A DNA stretch of 64,000 bases from Paracentrotus lividus (taxonomy: Eukaryota > Echinodermata > Echinoidea > Camarodonta > Echinidae): the NCBI GenBank assembly GCA_940671915.1, contig CALNVZ010003433.1, positions 51,157,060 to 51,221,059 of the forward strand, read 5' to 3'. This document shows positions 13,401 through 27,623 of this stretch, in pieces. Below the pieces are notes generated by a model that was given only the letters and a program-made list of their open reading frames with translations, did not search any database and was not told the DNA's origin. Each line of letters begins with the position of its first letter. Position 1 is the first letter of the stretch. Position numbers and translations under genes: made by a program.

Positions 13401-16400
13401 CCCCTTGAGAACAGTACAACCCCCAAATGCGGCGGCACCATGCTCTTCAATATTTTGCCGCGGTACGGTTCTCAATTGGTTTATTTTCTGTGCTATGTAA
13501 TTATTTTAATTGTTTATTTTAAATGTCATTTCTGTATGAAATGTTATATATATTGTTAATTTATTTTATTCCTGTTGTACATATTCGTTATAGTGATATA
13601 TTAAAAGTATGTATATATTGTTTGTAAATATTTCACCGTTTTTAAACATATTTTTACAATTTTGATTTTTAATTAATTTTAATTTACTATAAATGCACCC
13701 ATCATCATCATTATTATTTTTGTTTATACAAAACTAGTCAGGTTCATGCAGAACCTGTCAGTTTTCCACTAGCTTCTTTACTGCCTAATCCTTTCGCCAG
13801 CCAGGGTATTCAGATGGACCCCGGCTTGCATTAACAGACAATAACGCTGGCAAGCTGGGGTCTATCCGTAGTCATATCATATATAGTAATTCATTAAACA
13901 ATTAAATTTTATCCAATTTTAATAATTAAATTCTCAATATCTTGCTTTGTATATTTGTATATTTGTAAATAAAAGTTATTTGTATATATTGTGGAAAAGA
14001 AAGTGTTCTTCTTTATTTTATACAGGTCTTGGTGCATACGAGATTGAAAAATGCGTGTTTGAAATGTAATGTCTTTTATTTTCTTTGTTTTCTCAAAATG
14101 TGATTTTTTAATGAACTACTGAAAGAATGAAGGGTTGTACAGAGTCCAAAATTGGTGTGAAAGCTTATGGATATATGTGCTAAAAATTAGATGGAGTGGT
14201 TTTGTAATTACAGTTTAGTCATTTTCATGTAATTAGTCCATGAATATATAATTAGCTAATCTCGGATATGAATTATTAAAAAAAAATTATTAAAAATAAT
14301 TGACAATAGGTACTAAAAATTTGTTTCATCTAAACTATGCATATTTGGATAAAGAACAATACTTACAAGTTTGACATTGATTGCATGAACCGTTTTCCCA
14401 GGAGACTTCCCTCTTTTATTTCTTATGTTTCTCTTTGTATGCAAATTAGGCGTATTTGGTGTCAAATTTCACGAACGTCTGGCATCCCGCCCATGTATAC
14501 ATCAACTTATGAGAACAAAATTCTTTAAAACTTTAGTTTTTACAGAAATAGCCAAAAGCCACCCCAAGGAAGTCTTTGCCCCTTAATGTCCGACGTCTGC
14601 AGAAAGACATTTCATCAACTGTGGCTGTTATTACACATATGGTATTTCACATGAACGTGCATAGAACGTGCATTAGTAATTTCGAATCAAAATTGAAATG
14701 ACCCGAAAATGTAGTATATTTTTGTATTCAGCTAAGTTATAACAAGTACTACTGGATTAATACACCTTAAATAATTGTCCTTGTTATGAATTTCGGGGAC
14801 TACAATAATACGGGATTTAATCTTGCGTGTTTCTAAAATGCTTCTGTTTAAGCAATTATTAGATTTTATACATTATTATTGTTGCTTTCACATGTAATAT
14901 TTTCAATTTCAGTATACGAATTGTATCTCGTTATTCTTGTGTATGTGATTGTGAATGTGAATACTAGTACTCATGAACAAAAAGATAAATAATAAATCCT
15001 TATATTGGCAACAATTTTAATGATACATAATTCACCGCTTGTAATGCAATTGCCAATAATCAAGGAATTATTAAATTAGCAGCAATTTAATGTACAAATT
15101 TCACCATGTATTTTTTTATGCATTACACATTTGTTTAAACAGTTGCTGAAGAAAATTTTTAAAATATGTTGGTAATTTGAAGGATAAATTAATGATTTAC
15201 AAAGGCTAAAATAATTCTGGGTGTAGATGGGTTAATATGAGCGTTGAATTGAATTTAAATAAGTTGGATTCAATGACATTTTAATGATTTTTTTTTTTCT
15301 TTTAATTATATCCTTTTAATTTGCATTCTTTCTTTGTTGTCTTTTTCATTTAAGATTTTCACGCGCAGCCGCATCTTGGTTAACCCATCAAGGACAATGT
15401 CTCCTTTTAGTGACGCTTTTGCATTATCTTGGAAACTACAATGTCATGGAATATGAATAACATATCAACAGAAAGAGCAAAAATCACTGACCTAAAGGGA
15501 TTTATTTCTACGACTGTACATTAAACGGCTTTTGAATTAGAACGGTTTAAATGAAAATAATCATTGAAATCTCTAAATTGGCAACGCAAAGAAAAATGTA
15601 TAATCGCTTTTTTCATGTGCAAATTGCCAATTTTTTCGATGAATTTTGTTATTTTTATCAGTATTGTGTCATTAAATATAAATTTAATTTTTTTAAAGGT
15701 TGCAGGAGTGAAATAATAATAAATTTGTTGCCAATTTGAGGATCAAAAAGTGATTCATTTAGACCATTGGGAAATCTCTGTCATCTATGGGTTAATGTGT
15801 ACAAAATGCGTAAACGCTCTTGCGACCTCTCCAGACCAACAGTGTGTGCTGAGGAGCAATGTTATGTAATCATTATCATGGGGGGGGGGGCAATATTGGC
15901 TCTTTGGTGGGTGAGATACTGTGAGGGAGCGAAGTGAAAGAGTGTGGCGCCGAGGGTTAGGGATGCGCAAACAAGCAACACTTCAAACATATACATTTTT
16001 ATATGATTATGAAATACTAGATGATTCTTTCTGTTTATATTACCTTTATCCATGTACATATACATGTAAAACATGGAATAGTTATGCATGAATGAGTATA
16101 TCAAAATAGTTAACATTCCTTTAATGTCTTTTCAGTAAGTTTAGTTGCATCTATTGCTCCTCAGGATCTAATGTTCATGTCTCAGCAGCGGTATTTCAAT
16201 TACTACATGATATATCTTCTAAATTTAATAATATATTGATAGTCTAAGTAGCATTGTGCATTTGTTTTCACATAATATTATGTTTCTATAGCGACTTTTA
16301 CTCCACTAATGAGATTTATGGAATTTCACTGCTATTGATTATCTATTCATTTTCAACCACCCCCTCCTCCATTATAGAATTGGTGTTTACAAGTGAACGG

Positions 16401-16725
16401 AGCGAGCAAAGAAGGAAAATCATATATTAACGTTACCCAACTTCTGACATTTTTATACATCTTTTTATACATTTTTTTTTTTTACATCTCTTAACAAAAA
16501 ATAACTCTGAAAATGTTGAGGGGGGGGGCATGCAACCCTGCCCCCCCCCCTCCACTGCGTGCGGCCTTTGTATCGGGATTATTTGTCTATTCATTAAAAT
16601 TCAAATCACAGAAGATTGTGGATTAGCCGATATGCTGTTAATTCTCTCAAAGTATCTCGGATTGAACCGTCTCGAGCAGAAAACGCAAAACATTATTGTG
16701 ACGCCATGCATTTAACGGTAAGCAC
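13401..16725. other. AT-rich 3' flank, no gene (copy 2)
   Basis: Follows the transposase stop. AT-rich, with several AATAAA-like words (for example near 13968) that could end the transcript, a G-run near 15889 and the phrase AAGTGAACGGAGCGAGC near 16390. Possible frames are short and differ from the twin copy. No gene is supported. Confidence 0.6.
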
Positions 16726-18145
16726 CCGTTTTTCCGAAGGTTCGTAATTCCGAAGGTTCTTTATTCCGAAGTTTCGTTATTCCGAAGGTTCGTCATTCCG
16801 AAGGTTCGTAATTCCGAAGGTTCTTTATTCCGAAGTTTCGTTATTCCGAAGGTTCGTCATTCCGAAGGTTCGTTATTCCGAAGGTTCGTCATTCCGAAAA
16901 CGAAATAGGGTTCGTTATTCCGAAGGTTCGTCATTCCGAAAACGAAATAGGGTTCGTCATTCCGAAAACGAAATAAGGTTCGTTACTCCGAAGGTTCGTC
17001 ATTCCGAAAACCAAAAAGGGTTCGTTATTCCGAAGGTTTGTCATTCCGGAAACGAAATAAACTTATTTTAGTGATAAAAACGGTGTTGTAATAAAAAAAA
17101 AAATAGGATATTATGCAATAATAGTCTCAGCGGAAGATGATACACGTGTATTTTGTGTACTAATGTTTCATTAGTTGGAAACAGCTACTTACCTGATGAT
17201 CGCTTTGCGTGAAACTCGTGAGTAGCGACGAATAAACATGATACAACCGTCATTTTTTTAAAAAATTTCTTGACTATTTCAGTTGAATTCAAAGTGCTAT
17301 GCTGGCTGAGGACGGCAGTTTTGCCCCGCTCCCCAAGCCAAAAAGAGGAATCAGTCCCCTCACAACTCCTTTTTTTTTTTTTTAGAGTGTTAATCCTCAT
17401 CTTCTGGTCCTCAACTAAGCCACCCCTGTCCCATCCATTTCCTCAGTCCTTATCTATCATATACACTCCGCCCACTTCCGATTGCTTCGGCAGCAGGGGC
17501 GACATTTAAATCAAGAATGTGGTCTTTTCAGATCAATACTCTCCCCCTAGCGAAAATTTACATTGTCGGGCGCGATTCTTGCATGAACTAGTCCCATAAG
17601 CCTGTGATCACCCTTTGAAAGAATTCTTAAACGCCCCTGTGTATACGAATCAACCCTTTCCACCCTCATAAACAATTGACAGTAAAGGTGATTACCCTTC
17701 CCCCCCACCACACGCCTGCCCTCAAGTTTTCCCGGCTTCGCCACATTATGATATACACCTTTTGGACTAATTACAAAACTTGATTTATTTTCGGATTAAC
17801 GAACCTTCGGAATGACGAGCCCTATTTGTTTTCGGAATGACGACCTTCGGATGACGAACCCTATTCTCGTTTTGAATTACGAACCTTCGGAATCATGACA
17901 GAACCCTTTTCGTTTTCGGAATGACGAACCTTCGGAAGAAACGAACCCTATTTCGTTTTCGTAATGACGAACCTTCGGAATAACAAACCTTTCGGAATAA
18001 CGCCACAAATGTTCGGATTAACGAACCTTTTTTATTTTCGGATAAACGAACATCGAGGTATAGGCATTTTACGTGTTTCGGAATGACGACACCTATTCGG
18101 AATATAATGAACCTTCGGATAACTGACCTTCGGAATTACGAAGTG
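16726..18145. mobile_element. fold-back element, 16-bp tandem units in inverted terminal arrays
   Basis: The left arm (about 16730-17050) repeats a 16-bp unit, CGTNATTCCGAAGGTT, roughly 18 times; some units are replaced by TTCCGAAAACGAAATAGGG. The right arm (about 17790-18140) repeats the reverse complement. A core of ~740 bp lies between, with no open frame. Long inverted termini made of short direct repeats are the hallmark of fold-back transposons; the sea urchin TU family is remembered as this type, but identity was not tested. The arms could fold into a long imperfect hairpin. It sits 3' of the transposase, with no evidence that the two form one element. Confidence 0.8.
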
Positions 18146-18600
18146 TAACCCTCCATTTAAGACCAACTTGTAGCTGGCCTCATTCCGGCCCCCAGCATTC
18201 AATCCACCAATTTGAGGTACGCCCAGTTTGGAAGGGGTTAAAAGAGAAGGGTGGCGTCGTCCCTCGGTGGACCCACGGGAGGCAGGACATCCCACAACGT
18301 TACGGCTAGATGCTTATGCGTTCCCCTTCACTAGGATTCCTTGAATATTTGTTGAAGAACCCAGAGTGAGGAAGCAGTCTATGGTCGTCGAGTCTCCAAA
18401 GATTTCTGTTCACTCAGGGGGGGGGAACATCCTTTGTTGGCATCCAGCTGTGCCCTCCCCCCCCTCCCTGACAGTAAGAATTCCTGATCGGCATTGATAC
18501 CCATGCATAGTGAAGAATTGTTTGGGGGGGGATGGGGGTTCAAACCTGAAGTTTTGGGCCTGCCTAAACAGTTGCAAGCGTGGAAGAATTTGGATTTTAG

Positions 18601-19612
18601 CTTTTCAAAGCTGTAAAATCAAAGGTGACTGCTGACAACAGGGTAGGATATATACATCAGTCACTGTGTAACAGTCTTGTTGCAAGGTCTCATGTATAAC
18701 CCTTTTGGAAAGACTAGTAGCATTCAGAACAACATACAGTATCTCAAAAGCTGGAGTTCTATGTATCAACCATATCTGTCTTTGAGTTACTATAATTATT
18801 ATGAAATCCTACACAGTCAGATCCAATGAGGCATGATTATACATTGAAACTGCGTGCAAATATCACATAATAATAGGAACATAGTGGTTGTGAGTTGTTA
18901 CCATCTAGTGTGACCTGCACTATTACACAACACATTACTTGTGCTCATCAACCACTACACACATGAATATATGTATATGCTGTATATCTTCATTGTCTTG
19001 TATGGATTCTCAATACTATCCTACTTCAAGCTACATTACCAATCATGTCACCACAATCATTCATAATCATTGCACCTGCCACAAGTGCCACCATCCAACA
19101 CCCCTACTACAATGAACACCATCATAATCATCACCACTATCAACCTCGTGTCTACCATTCCTACCCACACCACCTGAAATTCATATACATGTTCTATCGG
19201 CAATGATTATTATTTTCCTTAAGATAGGCATTTTGAATAATTATTTATTAAATTTCGCTACTTTATGTTATGGAGCTATATAAGAGGGTATTATACTGAA
19301 GGTTTCATCTGATTCCATGCCTATAAACTTGTTTTATATCAAAAACTTAATGACCAGAGGAAATAGAATTTAGGTTGACTGTAAAATACGCCCATATTAA
19401 TGGTTTTTATCTGCCATCCAACACATTACAATAGTTTGAGGATATAATCTTTTATATCATCTGACAATAAGCCAGTTCGTAATTACAATTTGCGCATGAG
19501 CAGATGAAGGTCATAGTGACAAACCAGCTTGTTGGTTTTTAAATCACTGACATAAGCACCATCATTAATAAGTTACGTTAGAATATGCTTGTTATCCAAT
19601 TTATAAAAGAAC
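18601..19612. other. unique spacer, no gene
   Basis: First sequence not duplicated nearby. It includes a short ATC/ACC-rich low-complexity stretch at about 19050-19170. I see no open frame or RNA gene. Confidence 0.6.
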
Positions 19613-20529
19613 ACCAAGGTGTTCAATCATGTTTGGTATTTGACAACGGGCCAAACGACAATAATTAGTTTACAATGAACAATGCAATAGAAGCTTTCCC
19701 AATTGTTCACAGACCATAGCCTACTATTCTTTTCACCTGTTTTGAGATGGTTCCTTTATTAGAGGTTGAATATCGCAAATTGCTATGTCGGGTAAGCACA
19801 TTACGTAACATCTCCTTTTGAAATGATATATTAATCAACGGTCATAGTGACCAAACTTGCTCCAGAGCTAACTACGAACTGGTGTATTAAGGCAAATAAT
19901 GAAAGATAATTTCAGATATCTTCCCAATACTATACTGGGTCTTTAAGTTTTGATATAAAACAGTATTTACTATTTTGGTCTCTAGAAGCATTGTTTTGGA
20001 ACAATTTCTTTTACAAATTTCAAAATAGTTATGGACAACAAAAGAGAAGCCTTTGTGATATTTTCATACAAACATAATATAAAAAGAATCGTGAAAACAG
20101 ACATAATACAATTTTATAACTACTTACAAAATTGACTAATTTCAGCATTTTCGCTAATTTGCGCTATTTTAGAGTTAGTTATGAACATATTTTGTATAAT
20201 AATTCATGCGTGTTCTTGCGTGAATCCGAGATAATTAACTTTTATTATTACTCGAATATGGTTATTTTTGTTCGCTGATCCCCGTTATGCCCACAAAACA
20301 TACATGTACTAATGCATCATTAAGAACCGGACAAGCCAAATTAGAATCTGACTTTATCTTGTTCTCTCCGAGAAACTGAAGATGTCTGTATTGTTGAAAC
20401 ACATGAAAGGCATTGTTGAAACAACTGTTTAAACCACAATAGCTTTGAGGCTTGGTACATGGGGACAAAGCGAGCTAGTACTAAATGGGTACATTCCTAT
20501 CCTTCCTAACACATCCCTGCCTGGTGTCA

Positions 20530-22170
20530 CTATCTAGTCCAGTAGAAATGTTTGGGACCCGGAAAAGTGTTTAAGTACAAGGTTTTTTTGTTGATTTGTG
20601 TTCTAGATGGGTATATAAGAAAATTCAGATTGGTTGCCTGCTTGGCAACCTTGGGCAACTTTTTTTATTTGCATAATTAGAATAATGACCTAATTAGCAT
20701 ATTTTGTGTAGTGAATATAGCTAATTCACAATTCAAGAACCCCGAAAATATGGATGAAACGACTATTTAAGGGTATTTTAGGACGAGAAATTCATTTATG
20801 ACATTATTTTAGTACATGTAAGATTTGCTTTTGTTTTTAATTAGCATATTCATAACAATGAGATAATTTTTTATTCCCTTATAGAGGCTGTAATAGCCTG
20901 TAGGGGTAAATTTTGATAAAATGGTTCCCGTACCAAATGGAAATTCTTAACGTGTATGTTGGAAGGGGGGGGGGTAAGATATATACAATGTTGCTGCATG
21001 CAGAGTTTCAACTTCTCTAGATAGAATACTGAAATTGAATCACATAGATAAAGCAATTATTGCATAAAATTATCGGTGCATTGGATGATGAGAATTATTG
21101 TTAAATAAAAACAAAAGCAAATCTACATGTACTAAATATTGTTCATTAAATGAATTCCTGCGTTGTAGAGTAGCATTAAAAAAGGATTTTATTTACTTTT
21201 CAGATTATTAATTACTTTTAATAGCCCAATATCCTCAGTATTACAAATGATATGCTTAATCTAGATTCATTGTTCCTTTAATGCTAATTATATTTATTTC
21301 CACATAACATATCATATCATGAATTAATGGGATGTCTTCAACATAAAAGTGATTTGCAATGTCGTATTAACACATTATTCAGCTTCTAAATTAAACAATG
21401 AACATTAATTCCTTAGACTAATATTATACAGCATATATGCATATTAGCCTAGTTCATTAATGCTAATTAGGCCATTTAAGCAAAACCATTTCTTAAAGAT
21501 AAAACTGATATCATATCATGAATTCCTCGTCGTAAAATACCCATTAAGATGTCGTTCATTCACTTTCCAGGGTTCTTTAATTAAGATTAACCGCGCATAT
21601 TCCAATTACAAATTGATATGCTAATTAGGCCATTGTTCGTATTATGCTAATCATATCTAATCTACAAAACATATCATCTCATGAATTAATGGGATGTCTT
21701 CAATAAAGATCATTTCAATGTTGTATTAATTGCAACAATATTCAGGCTTTCCAGATAAGAAATATTATAATTAATCCCATAGGCTATGCAATAGCTAATA
21801 TGCATATTAGCTGCATTATGCTTAATGTAGGCCAAGTTAAGACAAAAGCACTACAAAAGATAAAAATAATATCACAAATGAATCTCTCGTCGTTAAAATA
21901 CCCTAAAAAGTCGTTTCATCCATATTTTGGGGTCTTGAATTACGATTAGCCACATATCCAATACACAAATATGCTAATTAGGTCATTATTCTAATTATTC
22001 AAATAAAAAAGTTGCCCCACGGTTGCCAAGCTGTGCAACCAACCTAAATTTTCTTAAATACCCATATAGAACACTGAATCAACCAAAAACCGTTGTACTT
22101 AAAGACTTTTCCGGGTCTTGTACATGGCCTATGGGAGATTCCTATGGACCATCTACTGGACTAATCCCTG
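20530..22170. mobile_element. large inverted-repeat element, shortened copy
   Basis: The left end (GACCCGGAAAAGTGTTTAAG, then TTGGTTGCCTGCTTGGCAAC) is inverted at the right end (GTTGCCAAGCTGTGCAACC, then CTTAAAGACTTTTCCGGGTC). Inside are ~350 bp sub-repeats carrying CTAATTAGCATA and GAATTCATGA-type words. The left arm is much shorter than in the partner copy at 25460-28925, either through deletion or because the palindrome was collapsed at assembly. No coding sequence. Confidence 0.75.
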
Positions 22171-22225
22171 GGAGACAGGAAGTGCATGTTAACAGCTAAA
22201 TGGATAGTTCCTACGAAACATATCC

Positions 22226-22250
22226 NNNNNNNNNNNNNNNNNNNNNNNNN
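22226..22250. other. assembly gap, 25 N
   Basis: A second run of exactly 25 N. The sequence after it (22251-23905) repeats, with many indels, the sequence just before it. Confidence 0.98.
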
Positions 22251-23905
22251 GACAGTGGGGTCCGTCGCGAGCCGGTGGTGGGGTGTGGTGCCTTCAGCCC
22301 CCCACTATTTTGTTTTGTTACGACAAGGCCCATGTACAAAAGCACTGCAAAAAATGAACGGATAATATATATATTGTTTGGCTGTTTCAGCCCTTCCTCC
22401 CCCCTGCCCTCCCCCCCCTCTCCCCCCCTCTGGCACCCTCTCTCCCCCCCCCACTGTGGCCGTCCTCTCCACTTTCAAAACGACTCCTCTCCCGGCCCCT
22501 GAATGGGGGGGGGAATTTTGACTTATGGTCTTTCCTATCTGTACCTCAAACATGGGATAATTCTATCTGTGATGTTGGTGTAAGGGTGTAGAACGGGCGA
22601 GTCGCCTATAGATAAATAACTAAAACAATCTGTTGCTTGCATTGCAGAGTGTTCAAGCTTCTCTAAGATAGAATACTGAAATTGAATCACATAGATAAAC
22701 AATTTATGCATAAATTATCGGTGCATTGTGGGTGATGAATTATTGTTATAATAAAAACAAAAGCAAATCTACATGTACTAAATATTTGCATTAAGATGAA
22801 TTCCTGGCGTTGTAGAGTAGCATAAAAAAGATTTTTATTACTTTTCAGATTATTATATTACTCTTTAGATATAGCCCGAATATCCTCATATTACAAATGA
22901 TTGCTTAATCTAGATTACATTGTTCCTTTAATGCTATATATATTATTTCCAGCATAACATATCCCATTATCATGAATTAATGGGAGTTCTCTCCAACATA
23001 ACAAGTGATTTGCACATGTCGTATTACACATATTCAGCGCACTTCTAAATTAAATCAATGAACAAATTAATTCCTTAAGAGCTAAATATGACAGCGTATA
23101 TGCATATAGTCCTAGTTCTGTAATAGACTAATTAGGTCCATTTAAGCATCAAAACCATCTTTAAATAAATATAATATCTGATAATGCAATATCATGTAGA
23201 TCCTCGGCACTCGTAAATACCCCTATAAGATGTCAGATCTATCATTCACGTTTCACAAGGGTCTAATATCAATTAGATTAATCGCCCATATTCCATATTA
23301 AACAAATTGATATGTCTAATTAGCGGCCACTGTTCGTATTATGCTAATCTATATCTATCTAACAAACATATCATCTCATGATGTAATCTGAATATCCTGG
23401 TTGATGTACTTCAATAAGTCATTTCAATGTTTGTATTAATTGCACAATATTCAGGCTTTCCAGATAAGAAATATGTATAATTAATCCCATAGGCTTAGAG
23501 TGCATAAGGCTAATATGCTATATTTATGTAGCATTACGATTTAGGCATTAAGACAAAAGCACTACTTAAAAGATAAAAATAATATCACAACATGAGATCT
23601 CTCGTCGTTAAAGATACCCTTAATAAATCGTCATCCATATTTTTGGGGTCTTGAATTACGATTAGCCACATATCCAATACACCAAATATGCTAATTAGGT
23701 ACATTATTCTAATTATTCAAATTAAAAAAGTTGCCCACGTTGCCAAGCGCTGCAACCAACCTAAATTTTCTTAAATACCCATATAGCACACAAAGATACA
23801 ACCAAAAACCGTTGTACTTAAAGACTTTTTCCGGGTCTTGTACATGGCCTATGGAGAGATTCCTATGGACCATTCTACTGGACTAATCCCTGAATGCGTA
23901 CCTCT
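22251..23905. other. probable unpolished gap fill repeating 20950-22200
   Basis: Starts inside a G/C-rich miniature element (right end GGCCCCTG near 22500), then re-reads the right arm of the inverted-repeat element with scattered one-base insertions. Both readings end with the words CCGGGTCTTGTACATGGCC. Most likely one genomic arm is represented twice. Confidence 0.7.
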
Positions 23906-26900
23906 TACTCTTTTGTCAGGCCACCTTTATTACACAAAGACCCATGCATATACAATAGCAAGCAATAGGATGTGCCTTACAATAGACTTATTATACATGC
24001 ATGTACAGGTATATCCACTACACAGTACACATGCAACAGTGTATGGGGCACTGGATGCTTCTTAGAATATATTTTCACTTCAACATTAACAACTATATAG
24101 AACAATAAAAATTTGCTTGTCTATGTACATGTATATTGACAAGCTGTCACGTTTTTTTTATTCTAAGATGTTTTCTATTATTTAGCATGCCTCTTTTGTG
24201 TATTTCATGCATTTGCTTTTGATAGTGATGTCAATTGTGAGTTGCAGCCCTTACAGTCATTTAAAAAAGTTTCAGTTTTTAATCTGTTCACTTTGAGATT
24301 CTCAAATCCCCATACACTCTTTACATATATATATATAGCCAAACTGGTTCCCATAAAAAAAAAAGCCAGGTTAACGAATAGCAAACTCTTACAAAGTCTA
24401 AAGTAGTTAGCCCATGATCTATTCTTTTGGACGAGTTTTGTGAAAACAAACATTGTTTATCTATTCAATATAGCACTGTTACAAGTTTTGTTGACATTAC
24501 CTGATGTAATATATGGCATACCAATTATTACTTCATCATTTACCCAAGGTGTTCAATCATGTTTGGTATTTGACAACGGGCCAAACGACAATAATTAGTT
24601 TACAATGAACAATGCAATAGAAGCTTTCCCAATTGTTCACAGACCATAGCCTACTATTCTTGTCACCTGTTTTGAGATGGTTCCTTTATTAGAGGTTGAA
24701 TATCGCAAATTGCTATGTCGGGTAAGCACATTACGTAACATCTCCTTTTGAAATGATATATTAATCAACGGTCATAATGACCAAACTTGCTCCAGAGCTA
24801 ACTACGAACTGGTGTATTAAGGCAAATAATGAAAGATACATTTCAGATATCTTCCCAATACTATACTGGGTCTGTAAGTTTTGATATAAAACAGTATTTA
24901 CTATTTTGGTCTCTAGAAGCATTGTTTTGGAACAATTTCTTTTACAAATTTCAAAATAGTTATGGACAACAAAAGAGAAGCCTTTGTGATATTTTCATAC
25001 AAACATAATATAAAAAGAATCGTGAAAACAGACATAATACAATTTTATAACTACTTACAAAATTGACTAATTTCAGCATTTTCGCTAATTTGCGCTATTT
25101 TAGAGTTCACTCACTATGACAGATAGATAGTTATGAACATATTTTGTATAATAATTCATGCGTGTTCTTGCGTGAATCCGAGATAATTAACTTTTATTAT
25201 TACTCGAATATGGTTATTTTTGTTCGCTGATCCCCGTTATGCCCACAAAACATACTAATGCATCATTAAGAACCGGACAAGCCAAATTAGAATCTGACTT
25301 TATCTTGTTCTCTCCGAGAAACTGAAGATGTCTGTATTGTTGAAACACATGAAAGGCATTGTTGAAACAACTGTTTAAACCACAATAGCTCGGAGGCTTG
25401 GTACATGGGGACAAAGCGAGCTAGTACTAAATGGGTACATTCCTATCCTTCCTAACACATCCCTGCCTGGTGTCACTATCTAGTCCAGTAGAAATGTTTG
25501 GGACCCGGAAAAGTGTTTAAGTACAAGGTTTTTTTGTTGATTTGTGTTCTAGATGGGTATATAAGAAAATTCAGCTTGGTTGCCTGCTTGGCAACCTTGG
25601 GCAACTTTTTTTATTAGCATAATTACAATAATGACCTACATGTAATTAGCATATTTTGTGTAGTGAATATAGCTAATTCACAATTCAAGAACCCCGAAAA
25701 TATGGATGAAACGACTATTTAAGGGTATTTTAGGACGAGAAATTCATATATGACATTATTTTTATCTTTTAAGTAGTGCTTTTGTCTTTAAATGGCCTAA
25801 TTAGCATAATGAGCTAATATGCATATTAGCCTATGCATTAATATTAGCCTATGGGATTAATTATCTTCTTTCGTTTTTTTTTCTAGAAGGCCTGAATATT
25901 GTGCAATACAACATTGTAAATTGCTCTTATTGAAGACATGTCATTATTTTATGAGTTGATATATTTTGTAGATATAATATAATTAGCATAATAAGAACAA
26001 TGGCCTAATTAGCATATCATTTGTAATATGGAATATGGGGTTAATCTTAAAGAACCCTGGAAACGTGAATGAAACGACTTTTTAAGGGTATTTTACGACA
26101 AGGAATTCATATATGATATCAGTTCTATCTTTTAAGTAACAGTTTTGTCTTAAATGGCCTAATTAGCATGAGCTAATATGCTTACAAGCCTATGCCCAAT
26201 TAGCCTATGGAAATAATGTTCATTTTTTATTTAGAAAGCCTGAATATTGTGTAATACGACATTGCAAATCACTTTTATTGAAGACATCCCATTAATTCAT
26301 GAGATGATATGTTATGTGGAAATAATATAATTAGCATTAAAGAACAATGGCCTAATTAGCATTTCATTTGTAATATGGGATATATGGGGCTAATCTGAAT
26401 TAAATAATCTGGAAAAGTAAATAAAAAGTCTTTTTAATGCTACTCTACAACAAGGAATTCATTTATGACAATATTTTAGTACATGTAAGATTTGCTTTTG
26501 TTTTTAATTAGCATATTCATCACAATGAGATAATTTTTGCATTATTGCTTATTGCTAATGCTATGTGATTCAATTTCATTATTTATCTAGAGAGCTTGAA
26601 CACTGTGTAATGCAACATTGTAAGTCGCTTAAAATCATTAGCAGGCTGATAATATATTGCATTTTTAATTACCTATAATATAGTTATAGCATAATTAGAA
26701 TAACGAATAATAAATTAGCATATTATCTGTATTTTGCCCCCCTCCCCCTGCCCATATAGGAGTCAATCATACACGTACCCCTTTTGGTAGGTAGAGCAAT
26801 GTCCAAATAACCCCATATTACAGCCTTTAGAAGGGAAGCTGCATAAAAATTACCCCCTATTACAGGTTTTTCGCACCATATTTAAACGAAAATAGAGAAT

Positions 26901-27076
26901 TAAAAAATCACCACAATTTCACCTTTTTAAAAAAAGTTTTAGGACAATCATGAACTAGGGTCCTGAAAGTGGTCCAAAAAGCTATGAAATAGGGGTAATT
27001 TTACTACCTCCCTCTTCAAATGCCTCTAATGAGAGGTAATTTAAATGCAGATTCCCTTACAGAGGCTGTAATAGAG

Positions 27077-27262
27077 CAGGGCCGCGTCGGAGGGGTCGGG
27101 GGGGGGGCTTCAGCCCCCACTTTTTTTTTGTAGCAAACATGTACAAAATCAAAAATGACCGTATATTTGTGATTTCTGGCCTGTTCAGCCCCCCCCACCC
27201 GTCCCCCACCCCCCCCACTTTGGCTCAGCCTCTCCACTTTCAAAAACGCTCCGCGGCCCCTG
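27077..27262. mobile_element. GC-rich miniature element, GGGGCCG family
   Basis: Ends CAGGGCCGCG and CGCGGCCCCTG are inverted. The inside has G- and C-runs around TTCAGCCCC and the words CACTTTCAAAAACGCT. Related copies are at 48194-48364 and, partly, before 22502. It sits in the centre of the inverted-repeat element of segment B. Confidence 0.7.
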
Positions 27263-27623
27263 TAGGGGGTAATTTCTGAATATGGCTTCCCTACCAAAAT
27301 GGGAATCTAGCGTGTATGTTGGAAGGGGGGGGTACAGATAATATACAATGTTGCATTGCACAGTGTTCAAGCTCTCTAGATAAATACTGAAATTGAAATC
27401 ACATAGGATAAAATATAGCATAATAATTACATTGTGATGAATATGTAAATAATAAAACAAAAGCAAATCTTACATGTACTAAAATATTGTCATAAAATGA
27501 ATTCCTCGTTGGTAGAGTAGCATCTAAAAAGACTTTTTATTTACTTTCCAGATTATAATATTACTTTGATTAGCCCAATACCCATATTACAAATGATATG
27601 CTAATCAGTTCATTGTTCTTTAA

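Larger units (their letters stand above)
10776..18600. repeat. copy 2 of the ~8 kb duplicated segment
   Basis: Same content as 2041-10750. From about 10776 to 14340 it is the cleaner copy, with the last transposase exon open for 391 codons. Beyond about 14340 both copies carry indels relative to each other, so neither is a reliable consensus. Unique sequence starts at about 18594, with TTTTAGCTTTTCAAAGC. Confidence 0.85.
19613..24543. repeat. segment A of the second near-duplicate pair
   Basis: 19613-20880 matches 24547-25800 at near identity, and 23917-24543 matches 28977-29605. Differences in these clean parts are mostly substitutions plus one ~22-base insertion (near 25110), which looks allelic or like true duplicates. 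The middle of segment A (22251-23905) is different: it is a noisy second reading of 20950-22200, next to a 25-N gap. Confidence 0.85.

Noticed and set aside
16730..17050. CRISPR-like short repeat array
   Set aside because: The 16-bp units are contiguous, with no unique spacers, are mirrored at the other end of the element, and the DNA is clearly eukaryotic.
22200..22502. 100-codon frame over the N gap
   Set aside because: It is created by translating through the gap into a C-rich miniature element.
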